From Oxalobacteraceae bacterium AB_14 (GTDB lineage: Bacteria; Pseudomonadota; Gammaproteobacteria; Burkholderiales; Burkholderiaceae_D), in contig KB906725.1 in assembly GCA_000381565.1 (NCBI GenBank), positions 1,691,731 to 1,755,730 of the forward strand: DNA of 64,000 nucleotides. The letters are read 5' to 3'. The number at the start of each line of letters is the position of its first letter. Position 1 is the first letter of the stretch. Under the pieces are notes generated by a model. That model ran no database searches and was not told the origin of the DNA. It saw only the letters and a list, made by a program, of their open reading frames with translations. Shown in pieces: positions 36,617 through 44,608 of this stretch. The position numbers and the translations under genes are program-made.

Positions 36617-38284
36617 CCTGCATGTTGCATAAACCAGCACGTGCGCAGAGGCGGGGTGTCAATCCTGCTATGAGTATATTGATGGCTGGCGGCTGACGAA
36701 AGCTCCCCTACCCAAACGAGTTGGGGTTCATTGAAGTGGCATGAAGGTTACAGGCGATGGGGCGGTGTGGTCGATTCTCGGCAGACCGGACGTGACGTCG
36801 CTACGACGAGTTGACGAGCCTTGACGCTGGCGGCAGATACAGGCGCTCGGTCAATGTTTGTAGCAGCTGTTTGAACGGGCAAGCACTTGGTAAATGAAGA
36901 ACGATTTTGTTCTTGCACTGTCTGACTTGCACGGCGATCTTGAACAGTTTCGAGATGACCGTCGATGGTTGCGCCTGCGACAGCGCAGTGTGCCGAAGCG
37001 CCTGTGTGCGCAGTTGCTGGTGCAGGATATAGGCCGCCGAATGGAGCAGCAGGCGCATGCAGTTGGCGAGGAAGCTCGTGCACGAGGTCCGGTCCGCAGC
37101 GAGGTCATCCTTGAGATGTTTTATGTAATTTTCGGTCTGGCCGCGCGCGCAGTAAATTTCCTCGTACAGCGTGCCGGCATCGAGTCCCGGCAGCGATGTC
37201 ACGATGAAGCGAGTGTTCTCGCCGAGTGCCATGACCTCGGCCTTCATCAGCACGCGCCAGGACTTGGGCCATGAGCGCGCCTTGTAAGCGAATTCATCGA
37301 ATAGGCGCACCGCGCTTGGCACCACTTCTTGCGTTTGCGCCGCGACCCACAGGTCGATGGCGCGCAGCCTGGCTGGCTCGGCCATCGCAAGAAGCTTGAC
37401 GTTGCAGGAGAAACCGAAGATGAAGTCGATATTCGGCATGCTATCGATGAGGCCCATGAGTTCGGGTCCGCTGAAGTGGCCATCGCCACGCACGAGAATA
37501 TGGGTATCGGGAAAATGGTGGCGGATCGCCGTCAGGACGCGGCGCATGATCATGGCGTTCTCATCGCCGAACGGCCGCTTGCCTGGCCGCAGAACGGCCG
37601 CGATCAAGGCGCCCGATTGACCATCGAAGATCATCAGCGGCAGGTAGCAGGTCGAACCATAGTGATGGTTGTAGAACGCCAACGGCTGTTGGCCGTAGCA
37701 TGCATCTTCGGAGTGATCCAGGTCGAGTATCAAACTCTTGGGTGGACTGGCGAAGCCGGCGATGAACTGCTCGACGAGGGCTTGGCTGACGCGGTAAATG
37801 TCCTGCCGGCTCGCCGCGTGTTCGAAGCGCGAGATCGTCGCGCCCGAGGCCAGCGCGGCACCATCGTCGAACGGCTGGCGAGCCGCCCCGAGCTTGAACA
37901 TCGGGTCGTGGCGCAGGCTGTTCGCGTCGTTGCCATCCTCGTAACCGCAACCAATCTGGTAGATACGCTGAGTCAGAATGTCGTGATAAGAATGGCTGAC
38001 GTAACTCTGGTGACGGCGGTCAGGCAAGGCTGCGGCAAGGCGCTTGGTCAAGCCGATCTGGAGGTCGACACCGCGCAGCAAAACCGGGCCGAAATCGGAC
38101 GACAGGCCGCCGCCAGCGAAATCGGCGCGAACGCTGTGGGCGGGAATAGATGCAAAACGAAGCTGCTCTGAGGTAGAATTCATGTCGGGCAAGGTGTGTT
38201 CGTGTTGATAGGGTAGGTTTCTAGATAACTCCCATTCTATCAATCACTTACGGCACTCTTGCCCTTTTTTATGCAAAATTCAGG
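36617..38284 (-). mobile_element. IS1380-family insertion sequence with 4-bp target duplication
   Basis: A 1668-bp element. The ends are CCTGCATGTTGCATAAA (36617-36633) and, on the minus strand, CCTGAATTTTGCATAAA (38284-38268), identical at 15 of 17 positions. ATAG is duplicated at 36613-36616 and 38285-38288, the 4-bp duplication expected for IS1380. The element sits between the GGDEF/EAL stop codon and the TPR start codon. About 167 bases between the left terminal repeat and the transposase stop are non-coding and include a small hairpin around 36711-36725. Confidence 0.92.
36801..38183 (-). CDS. IS1380-family transposase
   Basis: A 460-residue DDE transposase starting MNSTSEQLRF at ATG 38183; longer upstream starts run into the terminal region. 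Acidic motifs are LILDLDHSEDACYG near residue 150, ILVRGDGHFSGPEL near residue 227 and the C-terminal ARGQTENYIKHLKDD near residue 348. No internal stops are seen, so the element may be active. It is transcribed opposite to the genes on both sides. Confidence 0.93.
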   Translation of the reverse strand: MNSTSEQLRFASIPAHSVRADFAGGGLSSDFGPVLLRGVDLQIGLTKRLAAALPDRRHQSYVSHSYHDILTQRIYQIGCGYEDGNDANSLRHDPMFKLGAARQPFDDGAALASGATISRFEHAASRQDIYRVSQALVEQFIAGFASPPKSLILDLDHSEDACYGQQPLAFYNHHYGSTCYLPLMIFDGQSGALIAAVLRPGKRPFGDENAMIMRRVLTAIRHHFPDTHILVRGDGHFSGPELMGLIDSMPNIDFIFGFSCNVKLLAMAEPARLRAIDLWVAAQTQEVVPSAVRLFDEFAYKARSWPKSWRVLMKAEVMALGENTRFIVTSLPGLDAGTLYEEIYCARGQTENYIKHLKDDLAADRTSCTSFLANCMRLLLHSAAYILHQQLRTQALRHTALSQAQPSTVISKLFKIAVQVRQCKNKIVLHLPSACPFKQLLQTLTERLYLPPASRLVNSS

Positions 38285-38292
38285 ATAGATTG

Positions 38293-39654
38293 ATGCATTC
38301 GAATCCGCAGCAGGCCTACCTCGATGGCAATCACCACATGGCCGCCGGCGACTTCGCCGCTGCCGAGGACTGTTTTTTGCAGGCCCTGGTGCTGGAGCCC
38401 ATGCACGGCGCCGCGCGCGCCAATCTCGGCTATCTGAAGGAACAGCAGGGCGCGCTGGTGGAGGCGGAGTTCCACTATCTGCAGGCGATCACGCTCATGC
38501 CCGGCCATGCGCAGCTTTACCAGAATCTGGGCGTGCTGCTGCTGAAGGCGAAGCGCTTCGACGACTCGGAAGCCGCAGCGCGCATGGCGCTGGAGCTGGC
38601 GCCGGAATCTACCGCCGCATGGAACCAGCTGGGCGTGCTGCTGGCGTGCGTCAAGCGTGAGCAGGAGGCCGAACAATGCTACCGCCGCGCGCTGGCGCTG
38701 GACCCGGAGCATGCGCGGACGCGCTTCAACCTGGCCTACGTGCTGTTGCGGCAGGGGCGCTTCGAGGAGGGCCTGCCCTTGCTGGAAGCGCGCTGGCAGT
38801 TCGATTCGTTGGCGCATACCTTTGCCTGCCCCCGCTGGGATGGCGAACCTTTGCCTGGCAAGTCGGTGATGATCGTGCTGGAGGCGGGGCAGGGCGACAT
38901 GATCCATTTCTGCCGCTACGCAGTACAGTTGAAGGCGCGGGGCGCGTCGCGCGTCGCCGTGATCTGCCATGCGCCGTTGAAGCGCCTGTTCGCCACGCTG
39001 GAGGGCGTCGACCGGGTGTATGCCTTGGGCGATCCGGTCCCGGATGAGCACTTGGATTACTGGACCCACCCGATGCGCCTGGCCGCCACGCTAGGCATAA
39101 GCCTGTCCGGCATGCCTGCCGCGATGCCCTACCTCGCGGCGGAGCCCGAGCTGGTGCGGTTGTGGGCCGACCGCCTGCCGCCGCAAGGCCTGCGGGTTGG
39201 CCTGGCTTGGAAAGGCAACCCGGATTTCGAGAACGATGCCGACCGTTCGTTGCCGTCCTTGGAGACGCTGGCGCCGTTGGCCGCCGCCGGAACTGTGCAT
39301 TTCGTCAGCCTGCAAAAAGGCCGCGGCGAGGATGAGGCGCAGAATCCTCCCGAGGGCATGTCGCTGTACGCAGCCGGCCCCCAGTTGCGTGACTTCGCCG
39401 ACACCGCAGCCGTCATCGCCAATCTCGATCTGGTGATCAGCGTGGATACGGCGGTAGCTCATCTGGCGGGCGCAATGGGCAAGCCGTGCTGGCTGCTGCT
39501 GCCGGACTATCGTTGCGACTGGCGCTGGCTGACCGCACGTGGCGATACGCCGTGGTATCCGGCCATGCGCCTGTTCCGGCAATCCGCCGCAGGCGACTGG
39601 GCGCCGGTGATCGACGCCGTCGGGCGCGAACTGGCCCTGTTGCGCGGCGATTAG
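38293..39654 (+). CDS. TPR protein with glycosyltransferase family 9-like C-terminal domain
   Basis: A 453-residue protein. Residues 1-160 hold about four tetratricopeptide repeats (for example AAEDCFLQALVLEPMHGAAR and AEQCYRRALALDPEHARTRF). Residues about 185-450 look like a heptosyltransferase-type fold, with IVLEAGQGDMIHFCRY and the typical SVDTAVAHLAGAMGKPCW near residue 388. Such proteins occur near surface-polysaccharide or flagellar glycosylation genes. The ATG is nine bases from the IS1380 end, and AGG for ribosome binding comes from the element, so its expression was probably changed by the insertion. Confidence 0.8.
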   Translation: MHSNPQQAYLDGNHHMAAGDFAAAEDCFLQALVLEPMHGAARANLGYLKEQQGALVEAEFHYLQAITLMPGHAQLYQNLGVLLLKAKRFDDSEAAARMALELAPESTAAWNQLGVLLACVKREQEAEQCYRRALALDPEHARTRFNLAYVLLRQGRFEEGLPLLEARWQFDSLAHTFACPRWDGEPLPGKSVMIVLEAGQGDMIHFCRYAVQLKARGASRVAVICHAPLKRLFATLEGVDRVYALGDPVPDEHLDYWTHPMRLAATLGISLSGMPAAMPYLAAEPELVRLWADRLPPQGLRVGLAWKGNPDFENDADRSLPSLETLAPLAAAGTVHFVSLQKGRGEDEAQNPPEGMSLYAAGPQLRDFADTAAVIANLDLVISVDTAVAHLAGAMGKPCWLLLPDYRCDWRWLTARGDTPWYPAMRLFRQSAAGDWAPVIDAVGRELALLRGD

Positions 39655-39761
39655 CCATGGTCGCGTCCCGCTGAAAGATGTTGACTCGTCCTCCGCTCTC
39701 TGGTCAACTAGCTTACTCGAAAAAGAAGAAACGCTTGACCTGACACACCGGAGGTTACAAG

Positions 39762-42587
39762 ATGAATGGGGACATTTCACGCCGTGGTTTCTTGAAGGCC
39801 AGCGTGGTTGCTGGTGTTTCTGTCTACGTCGCACCCTTGGGCGGCCAGGCGCTTGCCGCCCTGTTCGAGGAAAAAATCCTCACGCCAGTCGCCTGGGACG
39901 GCAAGGCCGGACTGGCCAAATTCCGTATCGACGGCCTGTCCAAGGTGACCGGCGCCAAGGTCTTCGCCCGCGACATCCGTTCGCGCGACATGCCGCACTG
40001 GCCGCAACAGCAAGCCCACGCGCTGATGCTGCGCACCACCCGCACCGACGCACTGTTTGACGGCATCGATCTGTCGCTGCTGGGTGCGGACATGAAACCT
40101 GACCGCATCGTGACGGCGGAAGACCTGCTGCGCGACGGCGTCGCCTTTCCCGGCTTCTATGGCACGGACATGCTGCTGCCGGCCGGGAAGCAGCCGGCTT
40201 ATCTGGGACATGCGGTGGCGGTCCTGATCTTCAACGACTTCGCCCGCTTCCGCGCGGCCAAGGATGCGCTGCAGTTCAAGCAGGGCGTGGTGCGCTACGG
40301 CGCCGCCGCGCCGCCGATGGAGCGCGACCCGTGGGGGACCTTCCGCTTCGTGCGGGTGGGCGGCGCCACCTCGGCGGACATGGACGTTTTCTCCAGCCTG
40401 AAAGACGCGCCGGTGTTCCCCAGCGCCATGCGCAAGCAGCAGCCGGTCTGGCCGGACGGCGTAGAACACGGCAAGCTGGGCGAGCAGGGCATGTACTACG
40501 CCAACCAGATCAAGGAGGAACTGGATCGCCCGCCGGCCGACTGGCTGGTGCTGGAGCGCGACTACAACACGCAGTCGGTGGACACCGCCGCGATGGAGCC
40601 GGACAACGCCAACTGCTGGTACGACGCCGCCGCGCAAACCCTGCACATGGTGGTGCCGACGCAGTCGCCGCAAGAAGTCATCGACAGCACGATAGAGATG
40701 CTCGGGAAGAGCAAGTTCCCGCTCAAGAAGCTGTTCCTGCATCCGTGCTACACGGTGGGCTACGGCTCCAAGGACCATTACAATTTCCCGTTCTACGGCC
40801 TGATGACGGCGCTCTATGCGAACGGCGTTCCGGTGCGGCTGGCCAACGACCGCTACGAGCAGTTCCAGTCGTCGATCAAGCGCCATGCGTTCAAGATGAA
40901 GTACCGCATCGCGGTCGACCGCAAGAGCGCGATGCTGCAATCGTTCCAGGGATATTTCGAGGCCAACGGCGGCGGGCGCTGTAACTTCTCGCCATCGGTG
41001 GCGATGGTGTCGGCGACGGCCGCGCAGTCGATCTACTATTTTCCAAAGAACGATTTCGCCGCCGTCGCCATCGCCTCGCGCGCCGTCGACGCCGGCTCGG
41101 CGCGCGGCTACGGCACCTTGCAGAGCATGGCCGCAACCGAAATGATGATCGATGAATTCGCGGAAAGGCTGGGGCTCGATGCGATCGATTTCAGGCTGAA
41201 AAACGCGCTGCGGTCGGGGATGAAAAATACGCAGGGCGCGATTCCGGCCGGCGCGGTGCGGGTCGACGAGGTGCTGCAAAAGGCCAAGGTGCATCCGCTG
41301 TGGAGCGGCCGCGCCGGCGCCAAGCGCGCGTTCGAGGCGGCGCATCCCGGCCATCGCTACGGCGTGGGATTCGCCTGCGTGCAGAAGGACTTCGGCACCG
41401 GCGCCGAGAGCTCCTTCGCCAAGGTGCAGATCAACGCCGACGGCGTGATCGAGCTGTCGCACAGCGGCACCGAGATCGGCACCGGCATGTCGACGTCGCA
41501 GGCGGTGGCTTGCGCCAAATGGCTGGGCAAGCCGGCCGGCCTGGTACATACCGCCGTCACCGAATGGGATGACCTGCCGGTGGTCAGCAGCGGCGATCCC
41601 TACATCATGAGCCAGGCCGACCAGGACAAGCTGTCTGCCAATCCGCGCTGGTCGCCGACCTACAGTTCTCCCGCCAGCGCCACCAACTCGGCCTACTACT
41701 TCACGCACAGCACGCGCGAGGCGGCGCGCGTGGTCTTCATGCATGGCTTGTGGCCGGCCGCGATGGCCATCTGGAGCGAGGGCTATGCGGGCGGCCAGGC
41801 GGCGTCGCTGGTGATACGGGTGGAGGATGCGCGCTGGGTCGACGGCAAGCTGTCCGCCGGCGGCTTGCAGGCGCTGTCGTACGAGCAGCTGGCGAGCAAG
41901 GCGCACGAGCTGGGACTGGTGACCGGCGCCACGGTGCACGTATTCAACCGCTGGCAGTGGACCGAGGCGGAGTTCGACGTCGACGGCGCCAATGTGCGCC
42001 TGCCAATCGATGGTCTGTCGCTGCGCTACGGCGACGGTGCGGACAAGGGCAAGAAGGCCAGCATGAGTTCCACCGGCGGCTACCACGTATTGAACCGCAA
42101 GCGCGTGTTCATCCCGCCGGTGCAGCGCAATAACGCCACCGTCACGTACTACAGCGCGGTTGGCACGCTGGTCGAATTGTCGGTGCATGAGGCCAGCGGC
42201 AAGGTCCAGTTGCTCAGCCATCATTCCATCATGGAGTGCGGCAGCATGCTGTCGCCGCAGCTGGTGTCGAGCCAGTTGCAGGGCGGGCTGGCGATGGGTA
42301 TCGGCCATGCGCTATACGAGTACTTGCCGCTGTACGAGGATGGCCCGGGCAATGGCAGCTGGAACTTCAATCGCTACCAGCTGCCGCGTGCGCGCGATGT
42401 CGCGGTGTGGAAGCAGACGGCGGACATCCTGCCGCCGTTGACGGAGACCGATACGCCCAAGGGCATTGCGGAAGTGGTGATGATTCCCGTGGTTGGCGCC
42501 ATCGTCAACGGCATTGCGCACGCGATCGGCCACCGTTTCACCGACTTGCCGGTCACGCCGGAACATATCCAGGAGGTGCTGGCATGA
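39762..42587 (+). CDS. Tat-exported xanthine-dehydrogenase-family molybdopterin subunit
   Basis: A 941-residue large subunit of a molybdenum hydroxylase. The N-terminus carries a twin-arginine signal, ISRRGFLKASVVAGVSVYVA, so the folded enzyme is sent to the periplasm. Cofactor motifs include GSARGYGTLQSMAATEMM near residue 446 and the catalytic Glu in PKGIAEVVMIPVV near the end. It resembles the IorB/aldehyde-oxidase type that lacks an FAD subunit. It overlaps the [2Fe-2S] gene by 4 bases and is followed by a cytochrome c. Aldehydes or N-heterocycles are possible substrates; the exact one is unknown. Confidence 0.88.
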   Translation: MNGDISRRGFLKASVVAGVSVYVAPLGGQALAALFEEKILTPVAWDGKAGLAKFRIDGLSKVTGAKVFARDIRSRDMPHWPQQQAHALMLRTTRTDALFDGIDLSLLGADMKPDRIVTAEDLLRDGVAFPGFYGTDMLLPAGKQPAYLGHAVAVLIFNDFARFRAAKDALQFKQGVVRYGAAAPPMERDPWGTFRFVRVGGATSADMDVFSSLKDAPVFPSAMRKQQPVWPDGVEHGKLGEQGMYYANQIKEELDRPPADWLVLERDYNTQSVDTAAMEPDNANCWYDAAAQTLHMVVPTQSPQEVIDSTIEMLGKSKFPLKKLFLHPCYTVGYGSKDHYNFPFYGLMTALYANGVPVRLANDRYEQFQSSIKRHAFKMKYRIAVDRKSAMLQSFQGYFEANGGGRCNFSPSVAMVSATAAQSIYYFPKNDFAAVAIASRAVDAGSARGYGTLQSMAATEMMIDEFAERLGLDAIDFRLKNALRSGMKNTQGAIPAGAVRVDEVLQKAKVHPLWSGRAGAKRAFEAAHPGHRYGVGFACVQKDFGTGAESSFAKVQINADGVIELSHSGTEIGTGMSTSQAVACAKWLGKPAGLVHTAVTEWDDLPVVSSGDPYIMSQADQDKLSANPRWSPTYSSPASATNSAYYFTHSTREAARVVFMHGLWPAAMAIWSEGYAGGQAASLVIRVEDARWVDGKLSAGGLQALSYEQLASKAHELGLVTGATVHVFNRWQWTEAEFDVDGANVRLPIDGLSLRYGDGADKGKKASMSSTGGYHVLNRKRVFIPPVQRNNATVTYYSAVGTLVELSVHEASGKVQLLSHHSIMECGSMLSPQLVSSQLQGGLAMGIGHALYEYLPLYEDGPGNGSWNFNRYQLPRARDVAVWKQTADILPPLTETDTPKGIAEVVMIPVVGAIVNGIAHAIGHRFTDLPVTPEHIQEVLA

Positions 42588-43135
42588 GCATCGCGACCAA
42601 ACCAATCACGCTCACCATCAACGGCAAGACGGTCGGCCCATTGCCGGCGCCGGAAGGCCTGATGATGATCGACTTCCTGCACGAGTACCTGGACCTGACC
42701 GGCTCGCGCCTGGGCTGCGGGCAGGGCGTTTGCCATGCCTGCGTGGTGATCCTGGATAAGGCGGACGGCACCAGTGAGGAGGTCCGCTCCTGCATCACCG
42801 GCGCGCATTTCTTCGACGGTAAAAAGGTGCGCACGGTGGAGGGGCACGCCAAGTTGAACGACAAGGGCGAGGTGGTGGCGCTGTCGCCGGTGCAGCAGAA
42901 ATTTCTCGAACATTTCAGCTTCCAGTGCGGCTACTGTACCCCCGGCTTCGTGAACGCGGCCACGGTGCTGCTGGAGCGTTTGAAACGCACGCCGGTCGGC
43001 CGCGACCAGATCGACGAGACGATCACCGAGAGTCTGAATGCCCATATCTGCCGCTGTACCGGCTACGTGCGCTATTTCGAGGCGGTCAAGGATGTCGTGC
43101 TGAATACGCCCGGGCTGGTGAAGGAGGGGAAATGA
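42584..43135 (+). CDS. [2Fe-2S] small subunit of molybdenum hydroxylase
   Basis: A 183-residue iron-sulfur protein. The plant-type cluster is bound by Cys45, Cys50, Cys53 and Cys70 (SRLGCGQGVCHACVV) and the second by Cys115, Cys118, Cys156 and Cys158 (CGYCTPGF and HICRCTGY). It has no signal peptide, so it would be exported together with the twin-arginine subunit. The start overlaps the large-subunit stop (ATGA), and its own stop overlaps the cytochrome start. Confidence 0.92.
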   Translation: MSIATKPITLTINGKTVGPLPAPEGLMMIDFLHEYLDLTGSRLGCGQGVCHACVVILDKADGTSEEVRSCITGAHFFDGKKVRTVEGHAKLNDKGEVVALSPVQQKFLEHFSFQCGYCTPGFVNAATVLLERLKRTPVGRDQIDETITESLNAHICRCTGYVRYFEAVKDVVLNTPGLVKEGK

Positions 43136-44355
43136 TGAACCTCCATCTCTCCCTACGCGCCTCATTGGCGTTGCTGGCCGTTTTGTCAGCCGGCGCCCAG
43201 GCCGCCGCAGGCAGCGAAGCCGTTGCGCGCGGACGCTACCTGGTCAAGGCGGCCGATTGCGCCGCGTGCCACACGTCGGCCACTGGCGCGCCGTTTGCCG
43301 GCGGCGTGGAATTGAAGTCCGACTTCGGCACTTTTTACGGCACCAACATCACGCCGGACAAGGAGCACGGCATCGGCAAATGGACCGCAGAGGAGTTCTA
43401 CGCGGCCTTGCGCGACGGCGTGGCGCCGGACCGGCAGCTGTATCCGGCCATGCCCTACACCTCCTACCGCTCGATGAGCCGCGCCGACAGCGACGCCATC
43501 TTCGCCTATCTCATGCAGGTCAAGCCGGCGGCGGTGGCCAGCAAGGCCGCCGATCTCAAGTTCCCCTACAACATGCGCTTCGGTATGCGCTTCTGGAACA
43601 TGCTGTTCCTGAAGGACGCACTGCCCGATGCTTCGTCCGGCCAGTCGCCCGCGTATCTGCGCGGGCGCTACCTGGTCAACACGATGGGGCACTGCGCGGA
43701 GTGCCATACGCCGCGTGGTTCGCTGGGGCAGATGGATGGCGCAAAGCCGTTGGGCGGCAGCGCGCTGGCGCGCATCGCCGCGCCGGATATTTCGCCGGCC
43801 GGGCTGTCGGCCTCGGGCTGGACGGCGGCCGGCCTGTCCTCATTCCTCGGCACCGGCGTTGCGCCGCAAGGCTCGGCCTATGGTGAGATGTTCGCCGTGG
43901 TCCACCTGAGCACCCAGCATCTGACGCCGGGCGACATGTGGGCGATGACCACCTATCTGCTGGGCGACAAGCCCTTGCCGCCGCAGCCGCTGAAGACTGC
44001 AGCGCCCACCAGCGACGCGGTGATCGATGCCGGCCGCCGGACCTACATCGCCGTCTGTGCCGGTTGCCATGGCGTCGATGGCGCCGGCAAGCCGCATGTG
44101 GCGGTGGCGATGAAGGGCAATACCACGGTGCGCAGCGCCGATCCACGCAATCTGATCGCCGTCACGCTGGACGGCATAGAGGCGCAGCGCTTTGGCAAGA
44201 AGGAAAGCATGCAGGCCATGCCGGGTTTCGCGAAAAAGTTGAGCGACAAGGAGATCGCCGGCTTGAGCAACTTCCTGCGTGTGACCTGGGGCGGGCAGGC
44301 CGGCACGGTTGGCGAGTCCCAGGTGAAGGATCTGCGAACGGCGGAAAAGCCGTGA
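43132..44355 (+). CDS. Triheme cytochrome c, electron acceptor of the molybdenum hydroxylase
   Basis: A 407-residue periplasmic cytochrome with a signal peptide at residues 1-25 (ending GAQAAAG). Three haem sites are seen: CAACH at residue 43, CAECH at about 188 and CAGCH at about 309, each within a cytochrome c module. Similar triheme subunits carry electrons from IorAB or aldehyde-dehydrogenase complexes to the respiratory chain. ATG 43132 overlaps the stop of the [2Fe-2S] gene; ATG 43135 is the alternative. Confidence 0.92.
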   Translation: MMNLHLSLRASLALLAVLSAGAQAAAGSEAVARGRYLVKAADCAACHTSATGAPFAGGVELKSDFGTFYGTNITPDKEHGIGKWTAEEFYAALRDGVAPDRQLYPAMPYTSYRSMSRADSDAIFAYLMQVKPAAVASKAADLKFPYNMRFGMRFWNMLFLKDALPDASSGQSPAYLRGRYLVNTMGHCAECHTPRGSLGQMDGAKPLGGSALARIAAPDISPAGLSASGWTAAGLSSFLGTGVAPQGSAYGEMFAVVHLSTQHLTPGDMWAMTTYLLGDKPLPPQPLKTAAPTSDAVIDAGRRTYIAVCAGCHGVDGAGKPHVAVAMKGNTTVRSADPRNLIAVTLDGIEAQRFGKKESMQAMPGFAKKLSDKEIAGLSNFLRVTWGGQAGTVGESQVKDLRTAEKP

Positions 44356-44379
44356 TTCACCGTCTAATCGGGAGGCTCC

Positions 44380-44608
44380 GTGCTTGGTAAGTCTCGTTTG
44401 GCAGCAATGCCGCTCTTCGCCTGCGGCTTTGCCCATGCCGGGGCCTACCGCTGCGTATCGCTCAACTATCCACCCTTGATCCAGCAGGACGCCGGTGCTC
44501 CGGTGCACGGTCTGGCGGTCGACATCGTCGCGGCGGTGATGGCAAGCCTGGGCCACACCGTCAGCGTCGAAATCCTGCCCTGGGGCAGGGCGCTGGCCCG
44601 GCATGGCG
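44380..44608 (+). pseudogene. Truncated periplasmic substrate-binding protein gene
   Basis: From GTG 44380 (GGAGG four bases upstream) the frame gives a signal peptide (FACGFAHAGAYRC) and the first lobe of a solute-binding protein (SLNYPPLIQQD, GLAVDIVAAVMASLGHTVSV, ILPWGRALARHG), about 76 residues. Recognisable sequence stops exactly where the convergent UraD-AllC gene ends (stop 44609-44611); beyond that the frame is only the reverse of the allC end. It is therefore a 5' fragment left by a rearrangement, probably not functional. Confidence 0.7.

Noticed and set aside
39777..42308. 843-codon open frame on the minus strand
   Set aside because: Antisense of the molybdopterin subunit, with the usual His/Arg/Gln-rich shadow composition.
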